From Marinobacter sp050379415 (GTDB taxonomy: Bacteria; Pseudomonadota; Gammaproteobacteria; Pseudomonadales; Oleiphilaceae): a stretch of DNA of 64,000 nt. This document shows positions 41,662 through 50,390 of this stretch, in pieces; position 1 is the stretch's first letter; every line of letters starts with the position of its first letter. The translations under genes were made by a program, and so were the position numbers. Below the pieces are notes generated by a model. It worked only from the letters and a program-made list of their open reading frames with translations. It had not been told where the DNA came from and searched no databases. The stretch is from positions 124,001 through 188,000 of the forward strand of contig NZ_JBNRLS010000004.1 of NCBI RefSeq assembly GCF_050379415.1. The letters run 5' to 3'.

Positions 41662-42696
41662 CTAGTCTTCCCCGGTCAGCAATTTCTTCGCCGCCGCAGA
41701 ACGATAGAATGAGGAAAGTCTGCGCCGGACAAGGGCCTCAAGATAGCCCTCTTCCCGCAGAACGTCCATAACCGGAATCCCGTAGGCTTCGATTTCCGTG
41801 CGAATCACCTCGCGGGTCACCCCCACATCATTCAGCAGGTCCGTCACCGGCCGGTCGCCATACTTGGCGAACAGGTGCTCCACTACAGCCCGGGCACAGC
41901 CTTCAAAATAACCAGTCCTGCGGAACTCCAACCAGAATTCATAGCCAAGGACCACGAACTCCTGCAACTCGACATCGCCCAGCCCTTCGCGGAGCTCGGC
42001 GATGGTCTTGTCTTCCACCGCCACCCAGGCGGCCATCACGCTGTCCCGGAGTTCGTCATCGCTGAGCGCCCGGTGCAGGAATGCTTCGCTGCGGGCGATC
42101 AGGCCGGGCAGGCTGTCCGCGAGCCAGGCCTTGATCCGCCGTTCAAAAGTCTCATCCAGGCCCGGCACCGCCCGGTTGGCCACCTTCTTACCAAACTTCA
42201 TCATGGAGCCCACCCCGGGCACGGAGCGGGCAATCAGGTTGTCTTCGTACAGGTAATTGACCAGCCCGTGATAGACCACATTGGACACCAGTTCCTGGTA
42301 GACCGGATGGGCCATGATCTCGCTGATGACCCGTTCCCGCTGCTGGCGCAGCTCAAGAGCCTCCTCCAGGAATCCGGTGGCCTGCTCCCGGGAGATGATT
42401 TCCCCCAGTGTGGTTTCGGCCTGGACCGGCGAGTTCATGACCTCCGTCGCCATCTCGGCCGCCAGCTCGGGGATGCCGGCATCCAGTTCCATGTCGACGA
42501 CGACGCGCTCGATCACGCCCATCACCTGATCAATACTGGCTACCCGGTTCAGGGTGATCCGTCCGGCATGGTCGAGCAGCTCGTCCAGCTCCCGCTCCAG
42601 GAATTTCTTCAGCTTCGCCCCCTTCAGGGCGGCCATCTCATGGCGGACATGCTCTTCGTACAGCCGGTCGGCCAGAGTGCCAGCGGACTTGGTCAT
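41662..42696 (-). CDS. Conserved hypothetical cytosolic protein
   Basis: 344 residues from the ATG at 42696 (MTKSAGTLADRLYEEHVR). It is predicted almost all helical, rich in Glu, Leu and Arg, with no signal peptide or transmembrane segment; a short Gly/Met stretch (SVPGVGSMMKFGKK, about 160) may contact membrane. I do not recognise a family. It lies upstream of the LysE-type exporter and downstream of degV-like on the same strand. The longer frame to 42774 adds 26 residues that look non-coding. Confidence 0.75.
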   Translation of the reverse strand: MTKSAGTLADRLYEEHVRHEMAALKGAKLKKFLERELDELLDHAGRITLNRVASIDQVMGVIERVVVDMELDAGIPELAAEMATEVMNSPVQAETTLGEIISREQATGFLEEALELRQQRERVISEIMAHPVYQELVSNVVYHGLVNYLYEDNLIARSVPGVGSMMKFGKKVANRAVPGLDETFERRIKAWLADSLPGLIARSEAFLHRALSDDELRDSVMAAWVAVEDKTIAELREGLGDVELQEFVVLGYEFWLEFRRTGYFEGCARAVVEHLFAKYGDRPVTDLLNDVGVTREVIRTEIEAYGIPVMDVLREEGYLEALVRRRLSSFYRSAAAKKLLTGED

Positions 42697-42840
42697 GGTA
42701 GGTTCAATCCTTGTGGGCGATGGAAACAGCAACCCCGAGGCTAACACGAAGCCGGCATCCGGGGGTTTGCCCAAATTACGGAATCACGGATGCGGACAGG
42801 CCAAGCAGCTGAGGAAGCATCGACAGGCCCGTGCCCGCAG

Positions 42841-43791
42841 TTACTGGAAATCGTTGAAGGTATGAGGGTCTGCCGCCAGGGCGAGACACAGACTGCCCGG
42901 ACCGACATAGATGCTGCTGGTGATCCCCATCTGGGACAGCAGCAACTCGACGCCATTACGCTCACAGGCCTCCCGCAACCGGTTCAGACCGGGCAGATCT
43001 TCGATTTCAGTCCAGGTCAGGCCGCAGGACAGACTGACGTAGGGCGTCAGCAGGCCTGCATCGACCCGCGCCGCCGCGTAGTTCATGACCTTCTCCACGG
43101 CCACGTCAAAGTTCCGGGTTTTCGCTACCGGCTGACCCTCGGCGCCCTGCCCGAAAATCACCGGCGTGATGTTGAGTGCCTTGCCCAGGAAAGCGACAAG
43201 GGCCGAGATGCTCTTGTCGCCACGGCGGCGGGCACGCTCGCGGATGTAGTGCAGATCCCTGGGGATAACACAGGTATAGATCTTGTCGGTGAAGGACTCC
43301 ACCTCATGGCGCAGGGCGTTCTTGGAGAGTTTCTGACCGATCAGTCTCAGGGTATGAGCGGCAAGCAGCCCCTGGCCGGCAAAGATCTGCTTGCTGTCGA
43401 TCACCCGCATGGAGAACTTGCCCTCCCGGCCGGCGGCAGCCCGGGCCTTCTCGTAGTTGGCCAGGACACTGTTCATCGCCTTGGTGGCGTTCTCAAAAAT
43501 CAGGCTGCGGCTGCGGGTGACGGTTTCACAGATGGCCACGTCGAACTGGGTGACGATTTTCTCCATGAACAGATCATGGATCTGCTCCTCGGTGAAGGCC
43601 TGGGTCTCGGCATGATGCCCTTTCTGCAGCAGCCCGCTCTGGTAAAACTCCTGGGTGCGCACCGGGTCGTGTTCGTCGATGTAGGTTTGGCCGTCGATGA
43701 CAGCAGTCACGGGGAGGATAAAGAGGTCGTGCTTGCGACTGAACTCATAGGGCAGATCACACGCGGAATCGACGATCAAACCTACTCGCAT
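42841..43791 (-). CDS. DegV family fatty-acid-binding protein
   Basis: 316 residues. The N-terminal MRVGLIVDSACDLP with the DSACDLP motif and PVTAVIDGQTYID are typical of DegV/EDD proteins, which bind a fatty acid and, in Firmicutes as FakB, present it to a fatty-acid kinase. No FakA-like kinase gene is in the window, so the role here is open. The start at 43791 has GGAGAG upstream. It follows the ferritin-like hydrolase gene by 108 bases. Confidence 0.88.
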   Translation of the reverse strand: MRVGLIVDSACDLPYEFSRKHDLFILPVTAVIDGQTYIDEHDPVRTQEFYQSGLLQKGHHAETQAFTEEQIHDLFMEKIVTQFDVAICETVTRSRSLIFENATKAMNSVLANYEKARAAAGREGKFSMRVIDSKQIFAGQGLLAAHTLRLIGQKLSKNALRHEVESFTDKIYTCVIPRDLHYIRERARRRGDKSISALVAFLGKALNITPVIFGQGAEGQPVAKTRNFDVAVEKVMNYAAARVDAGLLTPYVSLSCGLTWTEIEDLPGLNRLREACERNGVELLLSQMGITSSIYVGPGSLCLALAADPHTFNDFQ

Positions 43792-43899
43792 GGTGAGACT
43801 CTCCAGCTGCGGGCCATTCCTCAACGGGAACGCCCTTTATTTTGTCGTTATTTTGAGTCGCCAAGTTTTACATAAGCGGGGTGGAATTTCAGTACCCGC

Positions 43900-44733
43900 T
43901 CAGCTCGGTGCATCCAGACCTTCCAACTCCTGCAGATTCTCGTCGAGCAGCCGCCGGTTATCCTGTTGCCAGGGGTGGAAGTCCTTGCGCAGGTAGGCCA
44001 GGAACTCGGGCAGGCACTGGCGGATGACCCCCGGCTTCCCCCACAGGAAATTCAGCCCACCCAGCCAGGTTCGAACGCTCCAGAGCTTGCCATCGGTACG
44101 CAGCAGGCTGCAGGTATTCAGAAAGGTGTACTTGCAGAAATTCCAGGTCACGAACAGGAACACGATCCGGCGCAGGCGCTCATTGCCCACACAGGCCCGG
44201 TAGACATCGAATGCGACCGACTTGTGCTCTGTTTCCTCGATGGCATGCCAGCGCCACAGCTGCTTCATGGCGGGCGTGGCGCCCTCCATCCACTCCGGGT
44301 TCTTCAGGATGGCATTGGCCAGGACCGCCGTGTAGTGCTCGGCGCCACAGGTGCCCGCCAGCTGCCGGCTCGGGGGCAAATTGCCGACCCACTCCATGTG
44401 CTTCAGGAAGCGCTGGTCAATTGCATCAATGTCATAGCCCCGGGCCTTAAGCGCCTCGTTGTAGTTCTTGTGCTCGCGACTGTGCAGCGCCTCCTGGCCG
44501 ATAAAGCCCCTGATCTCCTGCTTGAGCTTGGGATCCTCAATCCTGTCGCGGTAAAGCCTCACGGCATTGATGAACTGCTGCTCGCCATCGGGAAACTGGA
44601 GCGACAACGCATTGAAAAAGGCGGTGCGGAAGGCGTCATTGCCATGCCAGAAGGATTTCAGGTCCTCGCTGACATCGAAATGGATGTGCCGGGGTGAGAC
44701 AGACACCCCTTCCGGGGTCGAGCTGACTGACAT
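43900..44733 (-). CDS. Putative metal-dependent hydrolase (PF10118-like, ferritin-like)
   Basis: 277 residues. Paired metal-ligand motifs EALHSREH (about 91) and EETEHKSVAFD (about 180) fit the COG3687/PF10118 family, which looks like a diiron ferritin-like helical bundle despite the hydrolase label. A hydrophobic stretch (RIVFLFVTWNFCKY) lies near 205. The enzymatic role is uncertain. A composite TGACA/TGTCA palindrome lies 119-147 bases upstream. Confidence 0.82.
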   Translation of the reverse strand: MSVSSTPEGVSVSPRHIHFDVSEDLKSFWHGNDAFRTAFFNALSLQFPDGEQQFINAVRLYRDRIEDPKLKQEIRGFIGQEALHSREHKNYNEALKARGYDIDAIDQRFLKHMEWVGNLPPSRQLAGTCGAEHYTAVLANAILKNPEWMEGATPAMKQLWRWHAIEETEHKSVAFDVYRACVGNERLRRIVFLFVTWNFCKYTFLNTCSLLRTDGKLWSVRTWLGGLNFLWGKPGVIRQCLPEFLAYLRKDFHPWQQDNRRLLDENLQELEGLDAPS

Positions 44734-44851
44734 GGTGGCCTCCTGTTGTCGGTAATGTTTTTGTTATGCAATCAACAACGGACAAAACGTAACCAGAGAC
44801 TCAGTTTAAACCCGATCACAAAACCGAAGGAAGGCACCCAGCGAAAATAAC

Positions 44852-44880
44852 TGACACTTTGTCATTAAATGACAATGTCG
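44852..44880. promoter_or_regulatory. Composite palindromic operator upstream of the ferritin-like gene
   Basis: TTGTCATT-A-AATGACAA (44859-44875) is a perfect 17-base palindrome. It is nested with TGACA-CTT-TGTCA (44852-44864), giving alternating TGACA/TGTCA half-sites. This looks like a binding site for a dimeric (for example TetR- or LysR-type) regulator. Confidence 0.6.
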
Positions 44881-44898
44881 CCGATAGCGGGAAGGAAC

Positions 44899-44932
44899 AA
44901 AAAAGGGAGGTATGGCCAGGCCGATACCTCCC
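44899..44932 (-). terminator. Rho-independent terminator of the DUF3360 carrier gene
   Basis: On the minus strand GGGAGGTAT/ATACCTCCC (9 bp, 10-base loop) is followed by six T residues, 51 bases after the carrier's stop. Confidence 0.92.
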
Positions 44933-44983
44933 AAGGACACACAGAGGGGAAGACTGCCTCCGCGATGCACGGAGGCAGCCGGT

Positions 44984-46360
44984 TCAGTGTTCTTCTGCCG
45001 CGCGAACGCCCGGGGCTTCGGGGTCTGCGGTAAAGCCAAGCAGCTTGGTACGCTCGATCAGGAAATACAGCACCGCGCCGGTCGCCAGGCCCCAGCCTGC
45101 GCCATAGACCGCCAGCACCACACCCATGGTGCCCGCGATACCGCGCTCGGTGTTGTTCTCCAGCTGCTCCAGACCAACCATCAGGCAGATATAACCGGTC
45201 AGCAACAGGGTCAGGGACAAGGCGATGGGCAGTACCGGCTGGAAGAAACTCACCAGTGGCAGGATAAACAGGGCAATGAAACCGGTAATCCAGAAGGTGC
45301 CGCCACCGCTGTAGATGGAGTCCATGGCATTGCGGCCGTACTTATAGCGCTCGGCCATAGTGGCGGTCACTGCCGTCCAGATAGGGCCTGCCAGGCCGGG
45401 ATAAGGCGCAAAGAAGGCGTGGCCACCATTCCGGAGCGCGGTTACAAGGTGTACCCGATCAATGCTGTTGTCGATATCTTCGTCTTTGCGCAGGTGGTCG
45501 ACACGGCTCATCAGGGACTGACCCACCACGATGTCACCGAAAGCAATAACGTAGGCAATCACAGCGGTCGGAATGGCGTACAGGAACACGCTGGAATCCG
45601 GGAAACCAACCGCAAACGGCAGATAATTCCACAGCTCGTCAAATGCCGGCTTGGTGATGCCCCACTCAACTTCAGGTACCGCGTACTCGCCAGTGACAAA
45701 GCCCACTATGATCGCAACCACCATGCCCGGCACCATGCCGTAGTTGGCGATCTTGCGGGCGATTGAATTGCTTTCTACAAAGCCCTTGAACGACACGGAG
45801 AACATCAGGTACAGGCACACCAGGCCACCAATGATCAGAGAGATCGGGGTATTAGCAAGACGCCCGCCAGCCTCGATTTCACCCATCAGGGCCGCAATAC
45901 CGGCACCGATGATGATCCCGCCTTTCATGGACCGGGGAATCAGCTCCACCAGCTTGCTGCCCAGACGGGTAATGCCCAGAACCAGGAAGATAATGAACAC
46001 CAGGAATTGCAGCGCAAACAATGCCTGGATGGCTTCGGGGCCCGGCTCATAATCGCCGAGGAACAACAGCACCACGGGAATACCCGGGGTAATCCAGCCC
46101 GGTACCAGCGGCACTCCCAGAAGCGCCGGAAGCATGAAACCGACACCACAGATGACCACGTAGGCCAGCGCCACGTCGTAGGGCACGCCAAGGTATTTCT
46201 CAAGCAGGGGAATCATTGCCAGGCTGACCACGAACATGATCAGGGCCTGGACCATTTCCGCGAATTCCCAGCGGTAATGGACAAACGGAAGGCGGATCTT
46301 GAAGGGGCCAGCGGGCCAATACGGCTGCTCTTCGCCGTTCTTTCGATGGCACATTTGCAT
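44984..46360 (-). CDS. DUF3360 family / NCS2-like membrane carrier
   Basis: 458 residues with about 12-14 hydrophobic segments. Segments such as LGVPLVPGWITPGIPVVLLF and the later YAIPTAVIAYVIAFGDIVVG fit the DUF3360 branch of the NCS2 (SLC23/SLC26-like) fold. It is an inner-membrane transporter of unknown substrate; purine transport should not be assumed. The first codons MQMCHRKNGEEQ allow a start at residue 1 or 3. It is flanked by its own terminator and lies 98 bases after the acyl-CoA synthetase gene. Confidence 0.8.
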   Translation of the reverse strand: MQMCHRKNGEEQPYWPAGPFKIRLPFVHYRWEFAEMVQALIMFVVSLAMIPLLEKYLGVPYDVALAYVVICGVGFMLPALLGVPLVPGWITPGIPVVLLFLGDYEPGPEAIQALFALQFLVFIIFLVLGITRLGSKLVELIPRSMKGGIIIGAGIAALMGEIEAGGRLANTPISLIIGGLVCLYLMFSVSFKGFVESNSIARKIANYGMVPGMVVAIIVGFVTGEYAVPEVEWGITKPAFDELWNYLPFAVGFPDSSVFLYAIPTAVIAYVIAFGDIVVGQSLMSRVDHLRKDEDIDNSIDRVHLVTALRNGGHAFFAPYPGLAGPIWTAVTATMAERYKYGRNAMDSIYSGGGTFWITGFIALFILPLVSFFQPVLPIALSLTLLLTGYICLMVGLEQLENNTERGIAGTMGVVLAVYGAGWGLATGAVLYFLIERTKLLGFTADPEAPGVRAAEEH

Positions 46361-46458
46361 AAAAAGGTCTCCGGCCCCACGCGGGCGGCGTGTGCCTGAT
46401 GGTGTTGTTTTTGTGGTAACGTACCGACTGCGCCGGGCTGGCGCAGCCGGTCAGAGGA

Positions 46459-48087
46459 TTAGTCCAGCTCTTTGGCCTGATCCCGCAGCACGAACTTCTG
46501 GATCTTGCCCGTGGAGGTCTTGGGCAGCTCCGTGAAGACGACCGTTTTCGGCACCTTGAAGCGGGCCAGATGCTCGCGGCAGAAGGTGATAATGTCCTCT
46601 TCGCTGACCTCGCCAGCTTCCGGCTTCAGGGTAATGAAGGCGCAGGGAGTCTCGCCCCACTTCTCGTCCGGACGGGCAACCACCGCCGCTTCCAGCACGG
46701 CCGGATGGCGGTACAGGGTATCTTCCACCTCGATGGTGGAGATGTTCTCACCACCGGAAATAATGATGTCCTTGAGGCGGTCCTTGATTTCCAGGTAACC
46801 GTCCTCGTGCCAGACCGCCAGGTCACCGGTGTGGAACCAGCCACCACGGAAGGCCTCTTCGGTGGCGCTCGGGTTCTTCAGGTAGCCCTTCATCACGGTA
46901 TTGCCGCGCAGGAAGATCTCACCGATGGTCTTGCCGTCTTTGGGCACAGGTTCCATGGTGTTGGGATCACCGACCATGGTGCCGGCCAGGGTATGGTAGC
47001 GAACGCCCTGGCGTGCCTTTTTCCGGGCACGGTCATGCAGCGGAAGCTCATCCCACTCGGATTTCCAGGCACACACGGTCACCGGGCCGTACACTTCGGT
47101 CAGACCGTAAACGTGGGTCACCTTGATACCCATTTCCTCGACCGCCCCGATCACCTGGGCGGGGGGCGCCGCACCGGCGGTCATGGATTTCACTTCGTGA
47201 TCGATCCCGGCCTTGGCCGCTGCCGGCGCATTGAGCAGCGCGTTCAGAACGATCGGCGCACCGCACATGTGGGTGACCTGGTGATCGCGGATCAGCTGCA
47301 GGATCTTCTCCGGGTCGACCCGGCGCAGGCAAACGTGGGTGCCAGCCATGGCGGTAACGGTCCAGGGGAAACACCAGCCGTTGCAATGGAACATCGGGAG
47401 GGTCCACAGATAGACCGGATGCATGTCCATGGACCAGACGGCCTGGTTGCCCAACGCATTGAGGTAGGCGCCGCGGTGGTGATAGACCACGCCCTTGGGG
47501 TTGCCGGTGGTACCGGAGGTGTAGTTCAGGGAAACCGCGTCCCACTCATTTTCGGGGAAGCTCCACTGGAACTGCGGGTCACCCTCCTGCAGGAACGCCT
47601 CGTAATCAAGGTCGCTGACCTGCACGCCTTCACCATACTCCGGGTCATCCACATCAATGACCAGCGGCTTGTGCTCCAGGTGACGGACAGCATCCTTGAT
47701 GACCTGACCGAACTCGCGATCGGCAATCACTACCTTGGCTTCTCCATGCTCGAGCATGAAGGCGATGGCGTCGGCGTCCAGGCGCACGTTCAGGGTATTG
47801 AGCACGGCGCCGATCATGGGCACACCGAAGTGGCATTCCACCATCGCGGGGATATTCGGCAGCATCACGGCGACGGTATCGCCACGACCGATCCCTCGCC
47901 CCTGCAGGGCCGAGGCCAGGCGACGGCAGCGCTCGTAGGTTTGTGCCCAGTTGTAACGGATCGCGCCGTGAATGATGGCCGGGTACTCCGGATAAACACT
48001 CGCGGTACGCTCGATGAAATCAATCGGCGACTGAACGGCGTAGTTGGCATCGACGGGCGCCAGGCCCTGGTCAAAAATCGAGGTCAT
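46459..48087 (-). CDS. Fatty-acyl-CoA synthetase (AMP-binding, AlkK/DmdB-like)
   Basis: 542 residues, close to AlkK (546). The ATP/AMP motif YTSGTTGNPKGVVYHHRG (about 185) and the C-terminal DRLKDIIISGGENIS are clear; the catalytic Lys is in TSTGKIQKFVLR. It activates a carboxylic acid, probably medium or long chain, with ATP and CoA; 3-methylmercaptopropionate (DmdB-type) is another option. The ATG at 48087 (MTSIFDQGLAPVDANY) has AGAGGAA upstream. It is divergent from a histidine kinase whose regulator may control it. Confidence 0.9.
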   Translation of the reverse strand: MTSIFDQGLAPVDANYAVQSPIDFIERTASVYPEYPAIIHGAIRYNWAQTYERCRRLASALQGRGIGRGDTVAVMLPNIPAMVECHFGVPMIGAVLNTLNVRLDADAIAFMLEHGEAKVVIADREFGQVIKDAVRHLEHKPLVIDVDDPEYGEGVQVSDLDYEAFLQEGDPQFQWSFPENEWDAVSLNYTSGTTGNPKGVVYHHRGAYLNALGNQAVWSMDMHPVYLWTLPMFHCNGWCFPWTVTAMAGTHVCLRRVDPEKILQLIRDHQVTHMCGAPIVLNALLNAPAAAKAGIDHEVKSMTAGAAPPAQVIGAVEEMGIKVTHVYGLTEVYGPVTVCAWKSEWDELPLHDRARKKARQGVRYHTLAGTMVGDPNTMEPVPKDGKTIGEIFLRGNTVMKGYLKNPSATEEAFRGGWFHTGDLAVWHEDGYLEIKDRLKDIIISGGENISTIEVEDTLYRHPAVLEAAVVARPDEKWGETPCAFITLKPEAGEVSEEDIITFCREHLARFKVPKTVVFTELPKTSTGKIQKFVLRDQAKELD

Positions 48088-48172
48088 GACGGGTTCCTCT
48101 TGAAGCTCTGTTGTTCTTATGGCGTATTCAGGAAAATCGCTAATCTGGCTATAATTCACGCTGGTCAAAATG

Positions 48173-48192
48173 GTATTTGATGTTACAAATAC
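48173..48192. promoter_or_regulatory. Inverted repeat GTATTTG-N6-CAAATAC
   Basis: A 7-bp perfect inverted repeat with a 6-base spacer lies 86-105 bases upstream of the acyl-CoA synthetase start, in the region shared with the divergent kinase gene. Probable operator. Confidence 0.5.
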
Positions 48193-48211
48193 TAGAAACT
48201 ACACCAAGGTA

Positions 48212-48231
48212 TTATAGTATTGATACTATAA
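48212..48231. promoter_or_regulatory. 20-base perfect palindrome upstream of the kinase gene
   Basis: TTATAGTATTGATACTATAA is self-complementary except for the central TG. It ends 10 bases before the kinase ATG (48242), so a bound protein or RNA hairpin would affect initiation of the kinase. Its AT-rich make-up also offers TATAGT/TACTAT elements that could be a -10. Confidence 0.65.
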
Positions 48232-48241
48232 CAACGATGAT

Positions 48242-49747
48242 ATGACCGACTTTCCCCCTGATACGGTATTTAGTTTGCCGGACGCCGACCCGCAACCCGG
48301 TTTGATTCTTGACCGGGACGCTGCCCTGCTCAAGGCCAGCCTCAGTGCCATCAATCTGGTCAGCAGTGCCGGCCTGGAAAGTGCGGCGGACCTGCTGCCG
48401 GTGAACACAGAGGCCCTGGTGCATTCTACGCTTCAGCAGAACCGGGCCATCGAGAATGTCGAATCCCGGATACCCGGCCACATTCTGCTCTGGACGTTGA
48501 TACCGGATCAGGACGGCAATCAGGTACTGCTCCGGGGGCGGGATGCCACCGAGGAAGTTCGCACCCGGGAGCAGGCCGTGCAGTCCAACCGTCTGTACCG
48601 GCTGATTACCGAAAACACCACCGATCTGATCTCCCGCCACGCCCCGGACGGTCGGTTCATCGATGCAACGCCGGCGTCGTGGCGATTGCTGGGGTACTGG
48701 CCCGAGGAGCTTCGGGGCAAGCCGCTGGAAGAGGTGTTCCGGGGCGATCACGTGGTCGAGCAGCTGGTGGAAGCCCGTAACCGCCTGCGGGACGACGGCT
48801 ACGCCACCATGACCCTGGAAATCCTGCACCGGGACGGCAGCAAGCGCTGGTTCGAGATTGCCAGCCGCGCTATCCGCGAGACCTACACCGGTGCGGTGGT
48901 GGAAGTCATCAGCGTGTCCCGGGACATTACCGCCCGGGTGGAATCCGAGGAAAGCAACCGGCGGCTGGCGGACGAACTGGCTCATGCCGCGCGGTTGGCG
49001 ACCCTGGGCGAACTGGCCTCCAGCATCGCCCACGAGATGAACCAGCCACTGGCCACCATTGTGAACTTTGCCAGCGCCAGTCAGCGGTACCTGAAGAATG
49101 CGCGAAGCAATCCCGAATGCCTGGACCGGGTGGACGACGGCCTGCAGAAGATCGTTCACCACGCCAACCGGGCCTCGGAAGTGATCAAGCGGCTCCGGGC
49201 TTTCCTGCGCAAGGGCCAGAAACGGACTGCCCCGATTTTCGTCAATGACGTGGTCAGCAATGTGGCCCGCCTGTGCCAGTGGGAAGCAGACAAGAACCGG
49301 GTCAGGATCCGGGAGCGGTTGTGTGATGCTGCCCCGGTGATAACCGCCGATCCCGTGTTACTTGAGCAAGTCCTGATCAATCTCATCCGCAACGGGATCG
49401 AAGCCACCGTCGAGTCCCGGCAAACGGGCAGCACTGACCAGGGAGGCCCGGCCGAGCTTACCCTGACTACCTGTATCAATGACCGGAATGAGACGCTGAT
49501 CGAGGTCACCGACCAGGGCGCCGGACTGGGCGAGCAGGAAATTCGCCAGATGTTTCAGCCCTTCTATACCAGCAAGCCCCAGGGTCTCGGGCTTGGCCTT
49601 TCCATGAGCCGCTCCATTATCGAAGGTTTTGGCGGCTTCCTGGATGCCCGGCCCGCGAAGACCGGTGGCCTTACCCTCACCTGCCGCTTCCCCGCCAGCG
49701 GAAACAAGAACAAGACGATAACAACGGAGATTTCCCGGAATGACTGA
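48242..49747 (+). CDS. PAS-domain sensor histidine kinase (FixL-like, cytosolic)
   Basis: 501 residues. An N-terminal PAS-like region (about 10-105) precedes a PAS domain (about 120-230, ATPASWRLLGYWPEELRG). The HisKA phospho-His is in SIAHEMNQPLATIVNF (about 263). The ATPase has NLIRNGIEAT, DQGAGLGEQ and GLGLGLSMSR. There is no membrane segment. It overlaps the response-regulator gene by 8 bases, so the pair is translationally coupled. The heme ligand pattern of FixL is not obvious, so oxygen sensing is not claimed. It is similar in layout to the kinase at 30158-31747. Confidence 0.93.
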   Translation: MTDFPPDTVFSLPDADPQPGLILDRDAALLKASLSAINLVSSAGLESAADLLPVNTEALVHSTLQQNRAIENVESRIPGHILLWTLIPDQDGNQVLLRGRDATEEVRTREQAVQSNRLYRLITENTTDLISRHAPDGRFIDATPASWRLLGYWPEELRGKPLEEVFRGDHVVEQLVEARNRLRDDGYATMTLEILHRDGSKRWFEIASRAIRETYTGAVVEVISVSRDITARVESEESNRRLADELAHAARLATLGELASSIAHEMNQPLATIVNFASASQRYLKNARSNPECLDRVDDGLQKIVHHANRASEVIKRLRAFLRKGQKRTAPIFVNDVVSNVARLCQWEADKNRVRIRERLCDAAPVITADPVLLEQVLINLIRNGIEATVESRQTGSTDQGGPAELTLTTCINDRNETLIEVTDQGAGLGEQEIRQMFQPFYTSKPQGLGLGLSMSRSIIEGFGGFLDARPAKTGGLTLTCRFPASGNKNKTITTEISRND

Positions 49748-50390
49748 ATCACCCAGTAACCAGCCCACCACCGTCTACGTGGTCGACGACGATGCCGGCA
49801 TGCTCGAGTCGACCCAGTGGCTGCTTGAGTCCGTGGGACTGAGAGTTGAGGCCTACAGCGACGGCCGGAAATTCCTGGATGCGCTAGGGCATACCAGCGC
49901 CGGCTGTGTCGTGCTGGATGTGCGGATGCCCGGGCTCGGTGGCCTCAACGTCCAGGAGGAGCTGCAGAAACGGGGACTGGAGGTGCCGATCATTTTTGTC
50001 TCCGGCCATGCGGACGTACCTATCGTGGTCCGGGCTTTCAAATCCGGTGCTTTCGACTTCATCGAAAAGCCGTTCAACGAGCAGCTGCTGCTCGACAGCG
50101 TCCAGCAGGCTCTCCAGGAGCGGCAAAGCGGGCAGCGTTTCCATGGCAATGCCCGCACCGAGGCACTGATCGATACCTTCACCCGCCGGGAGCGGGATGT
50201 CTTCCTGCCTCTGGCGCAGGGGTATACCAGCCGTGAGATTGCCGATCAGCTGGGGGTCAGCGTCAAGACCATCGACCTGTACCGGGCCCGGGTCATGAAA
50301 CGTCTGGGCGCCGAACGGCTACCGGATGTGACCGGCATCGCCATTGCGGCAGGGCTCGTTGATCCCCTGGATCTGCGCCGCGAGAGCTAG
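49740..50390 (+). CDS. FixJ/LuxR-type response regulator
   Basis: 216 residues. The acceptor Asp lies in CVVLDVRMPGLGG, with VSGHAD and EKPF completing the receiver. The LuxR DNA-binding part is in the last 65 residues: FTRRERDVFLPLAQGYTSRE and VSVKTIDLYRARVMKRLG. It overlaps the kinase gene by 8 bases. The divergent acyl-CoA synthetase is the obvious candidate target. It ends with a 4-base overlap against the convergent MocR-type gene. Confidence 0.93.
   Translation: MTESPSNQPTTVYVVDDDAGMLESTQWLLESVGLRVEAYSDGRKFLDALGHTSAGCVVLDVRMPGLGGLNVQEELQKRGLEVPIIFVSGHADVPIVVRAFKSGAFDFIEKPFNEQLLLDSVQQALQERQSGQRFHGNARTEALIDTFTRRERDVFLPLAQGYTSREIADQLGVSVKTIDLYRARVMKRLGAERLPDVTGIAIAAGLVDPLDLRRES

Noticed and set aside
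44984..46360. Xanthine/uracil permease
   Set aside because: The protein fits the DUF3360 branch better and has no purine-related neighbours, so a specific substrate is not justified.
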